Below are positions 34,555-43,868 of a stretch of DNA of 64,000 nt, one piece after another. Source of the stretch: JAGWBD01 sp965197455 (lineage in GTDB: Bacteria > Chloroflexota > Anaerolineae > Aggregatilineales > Phototrophicaceae). The stretch spans positions 248,001 to 312,000 of the forward strand of contig OZ240208.1 in the NCBI GenBank assembly GCA_965197455.1, in the 5' to 3' direction. The position numbers were made by a program, and so were the translations under genes. Position 1 is the stretch's first letter; every line of letters begins with the position of its first letter. The notes beneath the pieces were generated by a model, which saw only the letters and a program-made list of their open reading frames with translations, was not told the origin of the DNA and ran no database searches.

Positions 34555-36213
34555 TTACTGCTCGTTGATGATGCTGAAAACCATCGGACGCCGGCGGGTT
34601 TCGTTGTAGAGTACGCGGCTCACCCGTTCCTGCAGACGTTCACGCCGCCGGCCATTGTGGCTCGCGCGCGCTTCTGTGAGCGCTGCGGCTGCCGTCTGAC
34701 GCACGGTTTCGAGCAACTCGTCGGCTTCACGCAGGTAAACGAAACCGCGAGTGAGAATCTCCGGGCCCGCAAGAACTTCACCACTTTCAGCGTCAATACT
34801 GGCCACCACCACGAGGAAGCCGTCCTTGCCCAGGGTTTCGCGGTCGCGCATCACCGCCGGGCCGACATCGCCCACGCCGCTGCCGTCGACGAAGACGTAG
34901 CCGCCCGGCACGCGTTCACCGATTTGCAGGCCGTCCTCGCTGACGCTGATCACACTGCCGTTCTCGATGACGCGAATGTTTTCTTCCGGCAGTCCCGACG
35001 CATGCGCAAGCCGGGCGTGGGCCATAAGATGCCGCAGCTCGCCGTGCACAGGGACGAAATACTTCGGCCGTGTCAGGCTGAGCATTAGTTTCATTTCTTC
35101 CTGACAGGCATGACCGGAAACGTGAACCGGAGCGACCGGGTCGTAAAGAACGTTGGCGCCTTGCTGGAAGAGCCGGTTGATGGTGCGGTAGACCATCTCC
35201 TCGTTGCCGGGGATGGCGTGCGCCGAGACTACGATGGTGTCGCCCGACTGAACCTCCAGTTGATGATGACGGCCCTGGGCCAGACGTCCCAGCACGGCGG
35301 AAGGCTCGCCCTGGGTGCCGGTCACCATAAGGACCACCTTTTCCGGCGGCAAACTGTTGCTGGCTGACAGTTCAACGAGCGTCTCTTCCTCCAGCTGCAG
35401 GATGCCCATCTTGCGCGCCATGCGAACGTTGGCATTCATGCTGTAGCCCGCGATGGCCAGTCGCCGACCATGTCGTTTGGCACAGGCGGCCACCTGTTGA
35501 ATGCGCTGCAAATGCGAGGCGAAGGTGGCGATCATGATGCGGCCCTGCGCCTGCTCAAAGACGTCATCGAAGGCGGCGACCACCGTGCTCTCCGAAGGCG
35601 TCCAGCCCGGCTGATCGGCGTTGGTACTGTCGGCCAGCAACAGCAACACACCCCGGCGCGAGAAATCCGCCAGTTTGGCGTAATCCGGGCGCCGGCCATC
35701 GGGCGGAGTGTTGTCGAACTTGTAGTCGCCGGTGTGCACAATGAGGCCCAGTGGCGTGTTGATGCCATAGCCGACGCAATCCGGGATGCTGTGGCATTCG
35801 TGAAAGCTTTCGACGGGGAAGGGACCCACCTGAAAGTCAGCGCCCGGCTGGAAGATGGTGACCTTGCATTGTTCAAGCAGGCGGGCGTCCTTCAGCTTGA
35901 CGTTCAGCAGGGCGGCGGTGAGCGGCGTGGCCCAGACCGGCGTGCCGGGGAAGGCCTCGATGACGTGGGCGATGGCGCCGGTGTGGTCCTCGTGGCCGTG
36001 GGTGTAGAGGATGCCGTGAAGCGTCAGGTCTTCGCGCTCACGCAAATAGGTGAAATCCGGGATGATGTAGTCCACACCGAGCATGTCGTTATTGGGAAAC
36101 ATAATGCCGCTGTCGATGAGGATGGCGTCGTTGCCCCACTCGATGACGGTCATGTTCTTGCCAATTTCGCCAAGGCCGCCCAGTGGGACGATGCGCAATT
36201 CGGGAGTTTGCAT
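34555..36213 (-). CDS. rnj: Ribonuclease J
   Basis: 552 aa from ATG at 36213, close to RNase J1 length; an earlier in-frame ATG adds 16 residues with no similarity. Metallo-beta-lactamase motif HGHEDH (H72-H77), HTGDYKFD, LADSTNA, the beta-CASP segment IATFASHLQRIQQ and VHVSGHA, and VHGELRHL are all present. A C-terminal domain of about 100 residues follows. RNase J is a zinc-dependent 5'-3' exo- and endonuclease for mRNA decay and rRNA maturation in bacteria without RNase E-type systems. Converges on the transglutaminase gene with a 12-base gap. A minus-strand TATACT lies at 36307-36312. Confidence 0.95.
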   Translation of the reverse strand: MQTPELRIVPLGGLGEIGKNMTVIEWGNDAILIDSGIMFPNNDMLGVDYIIPDFTYLREREDLTLHGILYTHGHEDHTGAIAHVIEAFPGTPVWATPLTAALLNVKLKDARLLEQCKVTIFQPGADFQVGPFPVESFHECHSIPDCVGYGINTPLGLIVHTGDYKFDNTPPDGRRPDYAKLADFSRRGVLLLLADSTNADQPGWTPSESTVVAAFDDVFEQAQGRIMIATFASHLQRIQQVAACAKRHGRRLAIAGYSMNANVRMARKMGILQLEEETLVELSASNSLPPEKVVLMVTGTQGEPSAVLGRLAQGRHHQLEVQSGDTIVVSAHAIPGNEEMVYRTINRLFQQGANVLYDPVAPVHVSGHACQEEMKLMLSLTRPKYFVPVHGELRHLMAHARLAHASGLPEENIRVIENGSVISVSEDGLQIGERVPGGYVFVDGSGVGDVGPAVMRDRETLGKDGFLVVVASIDAESGEVLAGPEILTRGFVYLREADELLETVRQTAAAALTEARASHNGRRRERLQERVSRVLYNETRRRPMVFSIINEQ

Positions 36214-36429
36214 GACACAATGCACCCGGCGTCCGGCCGGGCGCTTTCCTTTCCTGATCAATTATCAGATCACAAGGAAACAGAAGATCAGCATATTTGA
36301 TGGAGCAGTATAGCACAGATTGCGCTGCTGTATGTGCCGGAGTGCGCCCACTGGCGAGCAGGGGTGGTACAATGGCGCGCGCTTCCATATGCATTAGATT
36401 TCGGGCAGCAGGGAAACAGGGACGGCTTT

Positions 36430-37878
36430 ATGATCAGCTTCGGCACGGACGGCTGGCGCGCGGTCATCGCGGACAGCTTCACCTTTGCCAGTCTGCGCCT
36501 GGTGACCCAGGCAGTGGCCCAGGCCGTTCATCGGCAGCATGTCGGCCCGGAGCCGCCCGAGATGGTCGTTGGCTACGACACGCGTTTTCTTTCCGACCAT
36601 TTCGCCAGGGAGGCGGCCTGTGTGCTGGCCGGCAATGGCATCATCGCCTGGCTGACGCGCACGGATGCGCCCACGCCGGCCATCTCCTGGAATGTCCGTC
36701 TGAAAGGGGCCGCGGCCGGCATCGTCATCACTGCCAGCCACAACCCGCCGCGCTACAACGGCTTCAAACTCAAGGCCGCTTATGGCGGCAGCGCAACCCC
36801 GGAGCAATGCGCTCTGGTCGAAGTAGAACTGCGCGCGCTCGAGCAAACCGGCCGCAGCGCCGCAACGCTGGATTACGAGACAGGCCTGGAAAAAGGGCTA
36901 ATCCGCCGCTTCGATCCTGGCTGGGAGTACTATCAGCATTTGAGCAGTCTGGTGGACGTCGACCTCATCTCCAGGTGTGAGCTCTCGATCATGGTGGATG
37001 CCATGTGGGGCGCCGGGCGCGGCGCTATCAAGACCATCCTTTCTCGTTCCCGCTGCCAGGTTAATGAAATCCGCGATGTGCTCAATCCAGGTTTCGGCGG
37101 CATCCACCCGGAGCCAATTCTGCGCTATCTGAACGAGCTTGTGGCGGCGGTGCAGCGCGTGCAGGCGGACGTGGGCCTGGCGACGGATGGAGATGCCGAT
37201 CGTATTGGCGCGATTGATGCGCTGGGCAACTTCGTCGACCCGCATCAAATCTTCGCGTTGACCCTGCGCCACCTGGTGGAGCAGCGTGGTCTGCGCGGCG
37301 CCGTGGTCAAGACGATCTCGACGACCTTCATGATCAACAACCTTTGCCAGCGCTATGGACTGCAACTGCATGAAACGCCGGTTGGCTTCAACCACATCGC
37401 CGACTTAATGATGCAGCAGGATGTGCTCATCGGCGGCGAGGAAAGCGGCGGTATTTCCGTGCGCGGTCACATTCCGGAAGGGGACGGCATCCTGATGGGC
37501 CTGCTGCTGCTGGAAATCATGGCGCAGGCGCAGGCACCGCTGCACGAAATTGTCGCTGACCTGCAAGCACAATTCGGCCCGGCGCATTACGGGCGGATCG
37601 ATGCGACGCTCGGTCAACAGTTGCCGAAGGGCGAGCTGATCCGGCGCATCACCAACAGTGCGCCCGCCCGCCTGACCGGGGAAGCAGTGACCCGTGTGGA
37701 CACCACAGACGGGGTCAAGTTCTGGTTGGCGGATGACAGCTGGCTGCTCATCCGGCCCAGCGGCACCGAGCCCCTGCTGCGCATATACGCCGAAGCGCGC
37801 ACGCCGGATGCAGTTCAGGTCCTGTTGCGCGAGGGCCAGGCATTGGGTCAGGGATTAATCGATGGGAGCAGCATATGA
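36430..37878 (+). CDS. Phosphoglucomutase/phosphomannomutase family protein
   Basis: 482 aa, ATG at 36430; the longer frame upstream overlaps the leader region and carries no similarity. Domain 1 starts ISFGTDGWRAVIADSFT. The phosphoserine loop is IVITASHNPPRYNGFK, the metal loop is GLATDGDADRIG, the sugar-specificity loop is GGEESGGISVRGHIPEGDG, and the phosphate-binding loop is RPSGTEPLLRIYAE. Interconverts hexose 1- and 6-phosphates. In this genome it could feed dTDP-rhamnose synthesis by RmlA. A TACAAT box lies at 36368-36373. The following dehydrogenase overlaps by four bases. Confidence 0.92.
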   Translation: MISFGTDGWRAVIADSFTFASLRLVTQAVAQAVHRQHVGPEPPEMVVGYDTRFLSDHFAREAACVLAGNGIIAWLTRTDAPTPAISWNVRLKGAAAGIVITASHNPPRYNGFKLKAAYGGSATPEQCALVEVELRALEQTGRSAATLDYETGLEKGLIRRFDPGWEYYQHLSSLVDVDLISRCELSIMVDAMWGAGRGAIKTILSRSRCQVNEIRDVLNPGFGGIHPEPILRYLNELVAAVQRVQADVGLATDGDADRIGAIDALGNFVDPHQIFALTLRHLVEQRGLRGAVVKTISTTFMINNLCQRYGLQLHETPVGFNHIADLMMQQDVLIGGEESGGISVRGHIPEGDGILMGLLLLEIMAQAQAPLHEIVADLQAQFGPAHYGRIDATLGQQLPKGELIRRITNSAPARLTGEAVTRVDTTDGVKFWLADDSWLLIRPSGTEPLLRIYAEARTPDAVQVLLREGQALGQGLIDGSSI

Positions 37879-38885
37879 AACAGGCAACGATTGCGGGCGA
37901 GAAGCGCGCGCAGGTAAAAGACTTTCCTGGCTTGCAGGCTGATGCGCAGCGCGTGCTGGTGAAAGTCACCGTAGCGCCGCTGTGCACGGAGTACAAGGCC
38001 TTTGCGAGTGGTCAGGTGGGCGAATTTCTGGGGCATGAAGCGGCAGGTGAAGTACTGGAGACCGTTGGCCCGGCCAGCGTTCAGCCGGGCCAGCGCGTGG
38101 TCGTGATGCCTCAGACGACCTGCGGCAATTGTTTCTATTGCAACAGTGGCGATTATATTCACTGTTTGGCGGGAGCGGGCTTCAGTTCGCCGGCGGGCAG
38201 CGCCACCCTTGCGCAGCATATGCTCAAGCAGGACTTGCTGTTGCTGCCGATTCCGGACGACATCTCGACGGAGCACGGGGCTATGGCCTGCTGTGCCCTG
38301 GGGCCGTCCTACGCAGGGATGGAGCGCATCAATCTGCAGGCGGGCGAAACCGTGCTCATCACCGGGTTGGGGCCTGTGGGTCTGGGTGGCGTCATCAATG
38401 CCTGTTACCGGGGGGCGCGCGTCATCGGCGTCGAAATGAACCCGTATCGCGCGCAGCTGGCACAGGAACTCGGTGCGGAGGTCGTTCTCGAACCGGACGG
38501 GGCGCTGGAGCAGATCATGGACCTGACTGAAGGAAGTGGTGTTGACAAGGCGGTTGATTGCTCCGGCGTGGTGGCGGCGCACCGTCTGTGCATTGATGCG
38601 GTACGGCGCCTGGGCGCGGTGTCCTTTGTCGGCGAATGCGGCGATGCCACGCCGGTCTACATCAGCAGGGACATGATCCGCAAGGGGCTGACGCTGGCAG
38701 GTACCTGGCACTACAACCTGGGCCTGGGGCGGCGCATCATGCAGCAGATTCGCCACGTCGGGCCGCAACTGGACAAGCTGGTAACGCATCGCTTTGATAT
38801 CGATGACGTCCAGCAGGCCTGGGAATTGCAACTTACTGGCCAGAGCGGAAAGGTGCTCATCGCGCCCTGGGGCGTTACTGACTGA
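37875..38885 (+). CDS. Zinc-binding medium-chain alcohol dehydrogenase
   Basis: 336 aa, ATGA overlap with the mutase gene. Catalytic Zn site: PLCTEYKAF and GHEAAGEV; structural Zn cysteines CGNCFYCNSGDYIHC are kept, unlike in the sorbitol-type enzyme at 12394. Nucleotide-binding GLGPVGLGG. The catalytic motif has Thr-Glu after Cys (CTEYK) where most family members have CGSD or CHTD. Probably oxidises a polyol or sugar with NAD(P); coupling to the hexose-phosphate mutase hints at a sugar, but substrate is unknown. Confidence 0.82.
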   Translation: MKQATIAGEKRAQVKDFPGLQADAQRVLVKVTVAPLCTEYKAFASGQVGEFLGHEAAGEVLETVGPASVQPGQRVVVMPQTTCGNCFYCNSGDYIHCLAGAGFSSPAGSATLAQHMLKQDLLLLPIPDDISTEHGAMACCALGPSYAGMERINLQAGETVLITGLGPVGLGGVINACYRGARVIGVEMNPYRAQLAQELGAEVVLEPDGALEQIMDLTEGSGVDKAVDCSGVVAAHRLCIDAVRRLGAVSFVGECGDATPVYISRDMIRKGLTLAGTWHYNLGLGRRIMQQIRHVGPQLDKLVTHRFDIDDVQQAWELQLTGQSGKVLIAPWGVTD

Positions 38886-38901
38886 GCGCCGCGGAGGCGC
38901 C

Positions 38902-38929
38902 CTGACAGCGCCGCAATCTATGCTATACT
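38902..38929 (+). promoter_or_regulatory. Promoter of the isocitrate dehydrogenase gene
   Basis: CTGACA (38902-38907), 16-base spacer and TATACT (38924-38929), 40 bases before the start codon. Confidence 0.55.
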
Positions 38930-38968
38930 GCGCGGCTATTGTGGACCGGAAGAGGAGACGGGCGAACG

Positions 38969-40219
38969 ATGGCCTTCGACAAGATCAGGGTGCCCGAAAC
39001 AGGGCAGAAGATCACCGCAAGCAATGGCGCGCTGCAGGTGCTGGACAACCCCGTGCTGCTGTTCATCGAGGGGGACGGCATCGGCTACGACATCATGACG
39101 GCCAGCAAGCGCATCTGGGATGCTGCGGTCGAGAAGGCCTTTGAGGGCCGGCGCAAGATTTCCTGGATGGAGATCTACGCGGGCGAGAAAGCAGCCGGCA
39201 TTTATGACGGCAACTACATGCCGGAAGAGACCTTCGACGCCTTGCGCGAGTATCTGGTCGGCATCAAGGGGCCGCTGACGACGCCGGTGGGTGGAGGCTT
39301 CCGCAGCCTGAACGTGACCCTGCGCCAGGTGCTTGACCTCTACAGCTGCATCCGTCCGGTACGCTGGTACGAAGGCGTGCCCAGTCCGCTGCGACAACCG
39401 CAGGACGTCGATGTGGTGATCTTCCGCGAGAACACAGAAGACATCTACGCCGGCATCGAATACGAATCCGGCACGCCGGAGAACGAAAAGCTGGCGCGCT
39501 TCCTGCGTGAAGAGCTTGGCGCCACCGGGTTCTTTGAGGGCGCCGGCCTGGGCATTAAACCGGTGAGCTCCTTTGGCAGCAAGCGCCTCGTACGGGCTGC
39601 CATCCGCTATGCGCTGGAGCGCGGCCGTTCGAGCGTGACCTTCGTGCACAAGGGCAACATCCAGAAATACACTGAAGGCGCTTTCGTCAACTGGGGTTAC
39701 GAAGTCGGACGCGAGGAGTTTCCGACCGAGACCATTTCCTGGGATGAAGTGGCCAGTGAGCATGGCGGCAAGGTGCCGGAAGGGCGTATCCTGCTGCAGG
39801 ACGTCATCGCCGATATCATGTTCCAGAAGATGCTGCTGCGCCCACGGGAGCATGAGGTCATCGCCACCACCAACCTGAACGGCGACTATCTCAGCGACGC
39901 GGTGGCGGCCGAGGTGGGTGGCGTGGGCATCGCGCCCGGCGCCAACGTTGGTGACGAGATTGCGCTCTTCGAGGCGACGCACGGCACCGCGCCCAAGTAC
40001 ACCAACCTGGACAAGGTGAATCCCGGGTCGCTGCTCTTCAGCGGCGTGATGATGCTGGAACACATCGGCTGGAACGCGGCAGCGGACCTGATCAGCGCGG
40101 CCTACGAGAAGACCCTGGCGCAAAAGGTCGTGACCTACGACTTCGCGCGCCAGATGGACGGGGCAACCGAGGTCGCCACCAGCGCCTTTGCCACAGCCAT
40201 CATCGACAACATGGGGTGA
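38969..40219 (+). CDS. icd: Isocitrate dehydrogenase (NADP type)
   Basis: 416 aa, ATG at 38969 after AGAGGAG; this equals the E. coli Icd length. Residues recognised: GDGIGYDIM, KGPLTTPVGGGFRSLNVTLRQ (substrate loop with the Ser phosphorylated in E. coli), LYSCIRPVRWYEG, RENTEDIYAGIEY, KGNIQKYTEGAF, and the metal and nucleotide segments NLNGDYLSDA and EATHGTAPKY. The last, with Lys and Tyr after GTAP, is the NADP-binding pattern. Converts isocitrate to 2-oxoglutarate, the substrate of the homocitrate synthase encoded at 16964. Followed by a clear terminator. Confidence 0.93.
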   Translation: MAFDKIRVPETGQKITASNGALQVLDNPVLLFIEGDGIGYDIMTASKRIWDAAVEKAFEGRRKISWMEIYAGEKAAGIYDGNYMPEETFDALREYLVGIKGPLTTPVGGGFRSLNVTLRQVLDLYSCIRPVRWYEGVPSPLRQPQDVDVVIFRENTEDIYAGIEYESGTPENEKLARFLREELGATGFFEGAGLGIKPVSSFGSKRLVRAAIRYALERGRSSVTFVHKGNIQKYTEGAFVNWGYEVGREEFPTETISWDEVASEHGGKVPEGRILLQDVIADIMFQKMLLRPREHEVIATTNLNGDYLSDAVAAEVGGVGIAPGANVGDEIALFEATHGTAPKYTNLDKVNPGSLLFSGVMMLEHIGWNAAADLISAAYEKTLAQKVVTYDFARQMDGATEVATSAFATAIIDNMG

Positions 40220-40241
40220 TTTCCCCTGGTCGCGAGATGAG

Positions 40242-40264
40242 AAGGGCGCCGCGGCGCCCTTTTC
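40242..40264 (+). terminator. Intrinsic terminator after icd
   Basis: AAGGGCGCC (40242-40250) and GGCGCCCTT (40253-40261) form a perfect GC-rich stem; the T-rich TTTTCTGTTT follows. It starts 22 bases after the icd stop. Confidence 0.85.
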
Positions 40265-40348
40265 TGTTTCTGCCAGTTTGGCATTATCGGCGTGAAAATT
40301 CACAATTGATTGTAAAATCGGGATACGTCCGGATAACCCGAGGAACCG

Positions 40349-40939
40349 ATGAGGCGCGGATCTCAACCGGCCTGGCTCATCATGCTGATTGCAGCGGCGC
40401 TGGTGTTTGCCGGCTGGTATCTGTGGCAGGGCGTACAGAGCTATCTGCGCAGTGGCGGACTGGGCGTACGTGAGACGGTCCTGCAGATTGAGCAGGAAGC
40501 CAGCGCAACCGCAGTGCGCTTCCTGACCAGCACGGCCGTTCTTGCACCTCCGCCAACCCGAACGCCACTACCGGAATGCCAACCCTTCATCGTCGTGGTG
40601 CGCGAGGCGATTGTCCGCGCGGGACCCTCCCGTGAGGCGCGCATTGTGCGGGCGCGGTATGAGGGCGACGAAGTGTGCGTGATTGCGCCGGCTGAAGCCG
40701 ATCCGGCCTGGCTGCTGCTGGATGAAGAGCCCCGAACACGGCGCATCGAGGCCGTTTACATGCACCGTACACTGGTGCGCGCGCTGAACCCGACCGCGAC
40801 CCCGGTGGATACGCCCACACCACTCTCCACCATCACGCCCAAACCCACCATCACGCCCGATCCGGCTGCCACGACCCGCACGCCCGCGCCGACACCGACG
40901 CCCCTGGTCAGCCCCACCAGTTCCCTGCGCAGCGCCTGA
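40349..40939 (+). CDS. Membrane-anchored SH3b-like hypothetical protein
   Basis: 196 aa, ATG four bases after AGGA. One N-terminal membrane helix (WLIMLIAAALVFAGWYLWQG). Residues 78-140 (FIVVVREAIVRAGPSREARIVRARYEGDEVCVIA) look like a bacterial SH3 domain: a 'VRAGPS' entry, then a strand pattern typical of cell-wall-binding or sensor modules. Ends in a Thr/Pro tail (TPTPLSTITPKPTITPDP). Function unknown; exported to the cell surface side. Such SH3b plus TP-tail proteins are common in Chloroflexota. Confidence 0.65.
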   Translation: MRRGSQPAWLIMLIAAALVFAGWYLWQGVQSYLRSGGLGVRETVLQIEQEASATAVRFLTSTAVLAPPPTRTPLPECQPFIVVVREAIVRAGPSREARIVRARYEGDEVCVIAPAEADPAWLLLDEEPRTRRIEAVYMHRTLVRALNPTATPVDTPTPLSTITPKPTITPDPAATTRTPAPTPTPLVSPTSSLRSA

Positions 40940-40992
40940 GCGCCGCAGGCCTGTGGTACTGTTAACCCGATGAGTTGACGAAAGGCGAAGCC

Positions 40993-42690
40993 ATGCTTTC
41001 TGACCTGGAGATTGCGCGTCGGGCAGACCTGAAGCATTGTCATGATATTGCCGCGACGATGGGACTGGAGCCGGAGGACCTTGACCTTTACGGCTCGCCG
41101 CATGTCGCCAAGCTGCGCCTTGAGGTTCTGGACAAGCTGCGCGATCGACCCGACGCGAAGTACATCGACGTGACTGCCATCACGCCCACGCCTTTAGGTG
41201 AGGGCAAGTCCACGACCACAGTTGGTCTGGGACAGGCGTTGAAGCACCTGGGCAAGCGTTCGGTGGTGGCGCTGCGGCAGCCCTCGATGGGCCCGACCTT
41301 CGGTATCAAGGGTGGCGCAGCCGGTGGCGGCTACTCCCAACTCGTGCCGATGGAAACCTTCAACCTGCATTTGACAGGGGACATTCACGCGGTCGCGGCG
41401 GCCAACAATCTGCTGGCCGCCATGATTGACAACCGGCTGCTGCGCGGCAATCCACTGGACATCGATCCGGACAGCATCAGCTGGCGGCGCGTTGTGGACA
41501 TGAATGACCGTGCGCTGCGCAACATTGTCGTGGGCCTTGGCGGCAAGTGGGAAGGCGCGCTGCGCGAAACGGGCTTCGACATCGCCGTCGCCAGCGAGGT
41601 GATGGCCATCCTTGCCGTGACGACATCGCTGCAGGACATGCGGGAACGCTTCGCGCGTATCGTGGTCGGTCTAAACCGGAATCGTGAACCGGTTACCGCA
41701 GGACAGATCGGGGCAGCCGGCGCGATGACCGTGCTGATGAAAGACGCGCTTCGCCCCAATCTGCTGCAGACCCTGGAAAACACGCCGGCGCTGGTGCACG
41801 CCGGGCCTTTTGCCAACATTGCCCAGGGCAACAGCAGTGTGCTGGCCGACCTGATCGGGATCAAATGTGGCGACTATCTCGTCACCGAGTCCGGCTTTGG
41901 CGCGGACATTGGCGCAGAGAAGTTTTTCAACCTCAAGTGTCGCGCCAGCGGTTTGCGACCGGACGCGGCCGTTCTGGTCGTCACCGTGCGGGCCCTCAAA
42001 CTGCACAGCGACCGCCACCGAGTCATTGCCGGCAGACCGCTGCCGCCGGCCATGCTGGAGCGCAATGTTGAAGAAGTCGAGCTGGGCGCAGCCAACATGA
42101 TCAGGCAAATCGCGAACGTGAAACGTCACGGCGTGACTCCAGTGGTGGCGATCAACGTCTTCGAGAGCGACCATCCGGAAGAGCTTGTGGCGATTCGGCG
42201 CATTGCCGTGGAAGCCGGGGCGCTGGGCGCGGCCGAGGCGCGGCATCATGCCCTGGGCGGCGCCGGAGCAGCTGAGCTGGCAGAGATGATCGTCAGCGCG
42301 GCGGAGACACCGTCGACGTTCCGCTTCCTTTACGATCTGGATCTGCCCATCCGGGACAAGATCGCGACCATTGCCACAGAGATCTATGGCGCGGCTGGCG
42401 TTAGCTACGAGCCCCAGGCGGAACGCCAGATTGACAGTTACGAGGCGAACGGCTTTGGCGGGCTACCGATTTGCATGGCCAAAACGCACCTCAGCCTGAG
42501 CCACGACCCACTGTTGAAAGGGGCGCCGACCGGCTTTGAACTGCCGGTGCGCGAAGTGCGCGCCAGCGTGGGCGCAGGCTTTATCTATCCGCTGTGCGGC
42601 GCGATGCGCACCATGCCCGGCCTGTCTGCGCATCCGGCTGCCGAGCGGGTCGATATTGACGAGAACGGCGAAATCGTTGGCCTGTTTTGA
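40993..42690 (+). CDS. fhs: Formate-tetrahydrofolate ligase
   Basis: 565 aa; ATG at 40993 preferred over an upstream TTG because AAAGG precedes it properly. Motifs: ITPTPLGEGKSTTTVGLGQAL (nucleotide P-loop), RQPSMGPTFGIKGGAAGGGYSQ and GFGADIGAEKFFNLKCR. Length is normal. Makes 10-formyl-THF from formate, ATP and THF; it can supply the formyl group to PurN and purine synthesis. A bactofilin gene follows after 47 bases. No promoter consensus was found in the 50-bp gap upstream. Confidence 0.95.
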   Translation: MLSDLEIARRADLKHCHDIAATMGLEPEDLDLYGSPHVAKLRLEVLDKLRDRPDAKYIDVTAITPTPLGEGKSTTTVGLGQALKHLGKRSVVALRQPSMGPTFGIKGGAAGGGYSQLVPMETFNLHLTGDIHAVAAANNLLAAMIDNRLLRGNPLDIDPDSISWRRVVDMNDRALRNIVVGLGGKWEGALRETGFDIAVASEVMAILAVTTSLQDMRERFARIVVGLNRNREPVTAGQIGAAGAMTVLMKDALRPNLLQTLENTPALVHAGPFANIAQGNSSVLADLIGIKCGDYLVTESGFGADIGAEKFFNLKCRASGLRPDAAVLVVTVRALKLHSDRHRVIAGRPLPPAMLERNVEEVELGAANMIRQIANVKRHGVTPVVAINVFESDHPEELVAIRRIAVEAGALGAAEARHHALGGAGAAELAEMIVSAAETPSTFRFLYDLDLPIRDKIATIATEIYGAAGVSYEPQAERQIDSYEANGFGGLPICMAKTHLSLSHDPLLKGAPTGFELPVREVRASVGAGFIYPLCGAMRTMPGLSAHPAAERVDIDENGEIVGLF

Positions 42691-42737
42691 CGTGGGCCGC
42701 GCGAAACGAGGATTTGCCACAGGGGAGCGAGAGTCTG

Positions 42738-43184
42738 ATGACCATTTCGCGTGAGCAGCAGGGCGTGACCACGACTGACAGACAGGAAGAAGTGCGACCC
42801 CTGCTCCGCGCCACACTGCCGGTGCCGGTGGGCTTTGAAACGGTGCTGGGCGCCAACTGCGCGCTGGAAGGCCTGTTGCACAGCGCGGCCAACGTGCGCC
42901 TCGACGGCAGCTTTGCGGGCAAGCTGGAGATTGATGGCAACGTGCTGGTCGGCGAAACGGCGCGCATCAACGCCGACATCAACGCGCGTCACATCTCGAT
43001 CGCAGGCGCCGTGCGCGGCAATGTCAGTGGCCACAAGGTGCAGCTGCTGCGCACCGGGCGCGTCTGGGGCGACATCCGCGCGACCGCGCTATCAACCGAG
43101 GAAGGCGCATTCATTGACGGCAAAATCACCATGGTTGCTGCAGAATCCACGTCACCGGCAGAGTCCGGGGCAGACGGAGACTGA
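42738..43184 (+). CDS. Bactofilin-like polymer-forming protein
   Basis: 148 aa from ATG at 42738. The core (about residues 40-125) is a right-handed beta-helix of the bactofilin type: TVLGANCALEGLLHSAANVRLDGSFAGKLEIDGNVLVGETARINADINARHISIAGAVRGNVSG has the repeating six-residue pattern. The N- and C-terminal tails are short and polar. Bactofilins self-assemble into filaments used in cell shape or polar localisation. Downstream of fhs, upstream of a KynB-like gene; no functional link is evident. Confidence 0.83.
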   Translation: MTISREQQGVTTTDRQEEVRPLLRATLPVPVGFETVLGANCALEGLLHSAANVRLDGSFAGKLEIDGNVLVGETARINADINARHISIAGAVRGNVSGHKVQLLRTGRVWGDIRATALSTEEGAFIDGKITMVAAESTSPAESGADGD

Positions 43185-43233
43185 GCGCTTTGCCTCCCGC
43201 AGAAGCGGGGCTGGCTGATCGGAGAACAGGGTT

Positions 43234-43863
43234 TTGATTTACGACATCACGCGGCCGGTCAACGCGCAGACGGCGGTCTGGCCGGGTGATCAGCCGTATC
43301 GGCTGCGCCACACGCTGCGCCGCAGCGAAGGCGCGTCGGTGAACCTGACCGCGCTGGAAGCGACCCTGCATCTGGGCACGCACATGGATGCCTGGTACCA
43401 CTGTGCTGACGAAGGCGCCACAGCCGAACAGATGCCGCTGGCAGCCTGCATCGGTCCGGCCCAACTCGTCACAGTGGCGCGCACCGACGGCCCGCTGCAA
43501 CCGGCGGACCTGGCGCATGTGCAGCTGCGTGGAGTAAAGCGCCTGTTACTGCGCAGCGCTGTCAGCGAGCTTGCTGAAGATGTATGGCCGAATGCCTGGC
43601 CCTGGCCGGGAGCGGCGCTGATTGAGGTACTGGCTACCAGAGGATTGTGTCTGCTCGGCCTGGATTCACCCTCGGTGGATGCCGAAGAGTCCACTGCGCT
43701 GCCTGGTCATCACGCCTTGCGTCGGCACGGCATCGTCACGCTGGAGAGTCTGTGGCTGCGCGATGTGCCGGACGGTGACTACGAGCTGGTGGCCCTGCCA
43801 CTGCGCCTGGCAAACGCCTGCGCTTCGCCGGTGCGCGCCATATTGCGTCCGCTTGCGACCTGA
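43234..43863 (+). CDS. KynB-like metal-dependent cyclase/arylformamidase
   Basis: 209 aa with a TTG start preceded by GGAGAACAGG. Metal-binding motif HLGTHMDAWYH gives H46, H50, D52 and H56. N-terminus MIYDITRPVNAQTAVWPGDQ and the C-terminal segment CLLGLDSPSVDAEES match the kynurenine formamidase / cyclase family. If KynB, it hydrolyses N-formylkynurenine in tryptophan breakdown. No kynurenine 3-monooxygenase or kynureninase is nearby, so a different amide or lactone substrate is possible. Confidence 0.75.
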   Translation: MIYDITRPVNAQTAVWPGDQPYRLRHTLRRSEGASVNLTALEATLHLGTHMDAWYHCADEGATAEQMPLAACIGPAQLVTVARTDGPLQPADLAHVQLRGVKRLLLRSAVSELAEDVWPNAWPWPGAALIEVLATRGLCLLGLDSPSVDAEESTALPGHHALRRHGIVTLESLWLRDVPDGDYELVALPLRLANACASPVRAILRPLAT

Positions 43864-43868
43864 CTAAA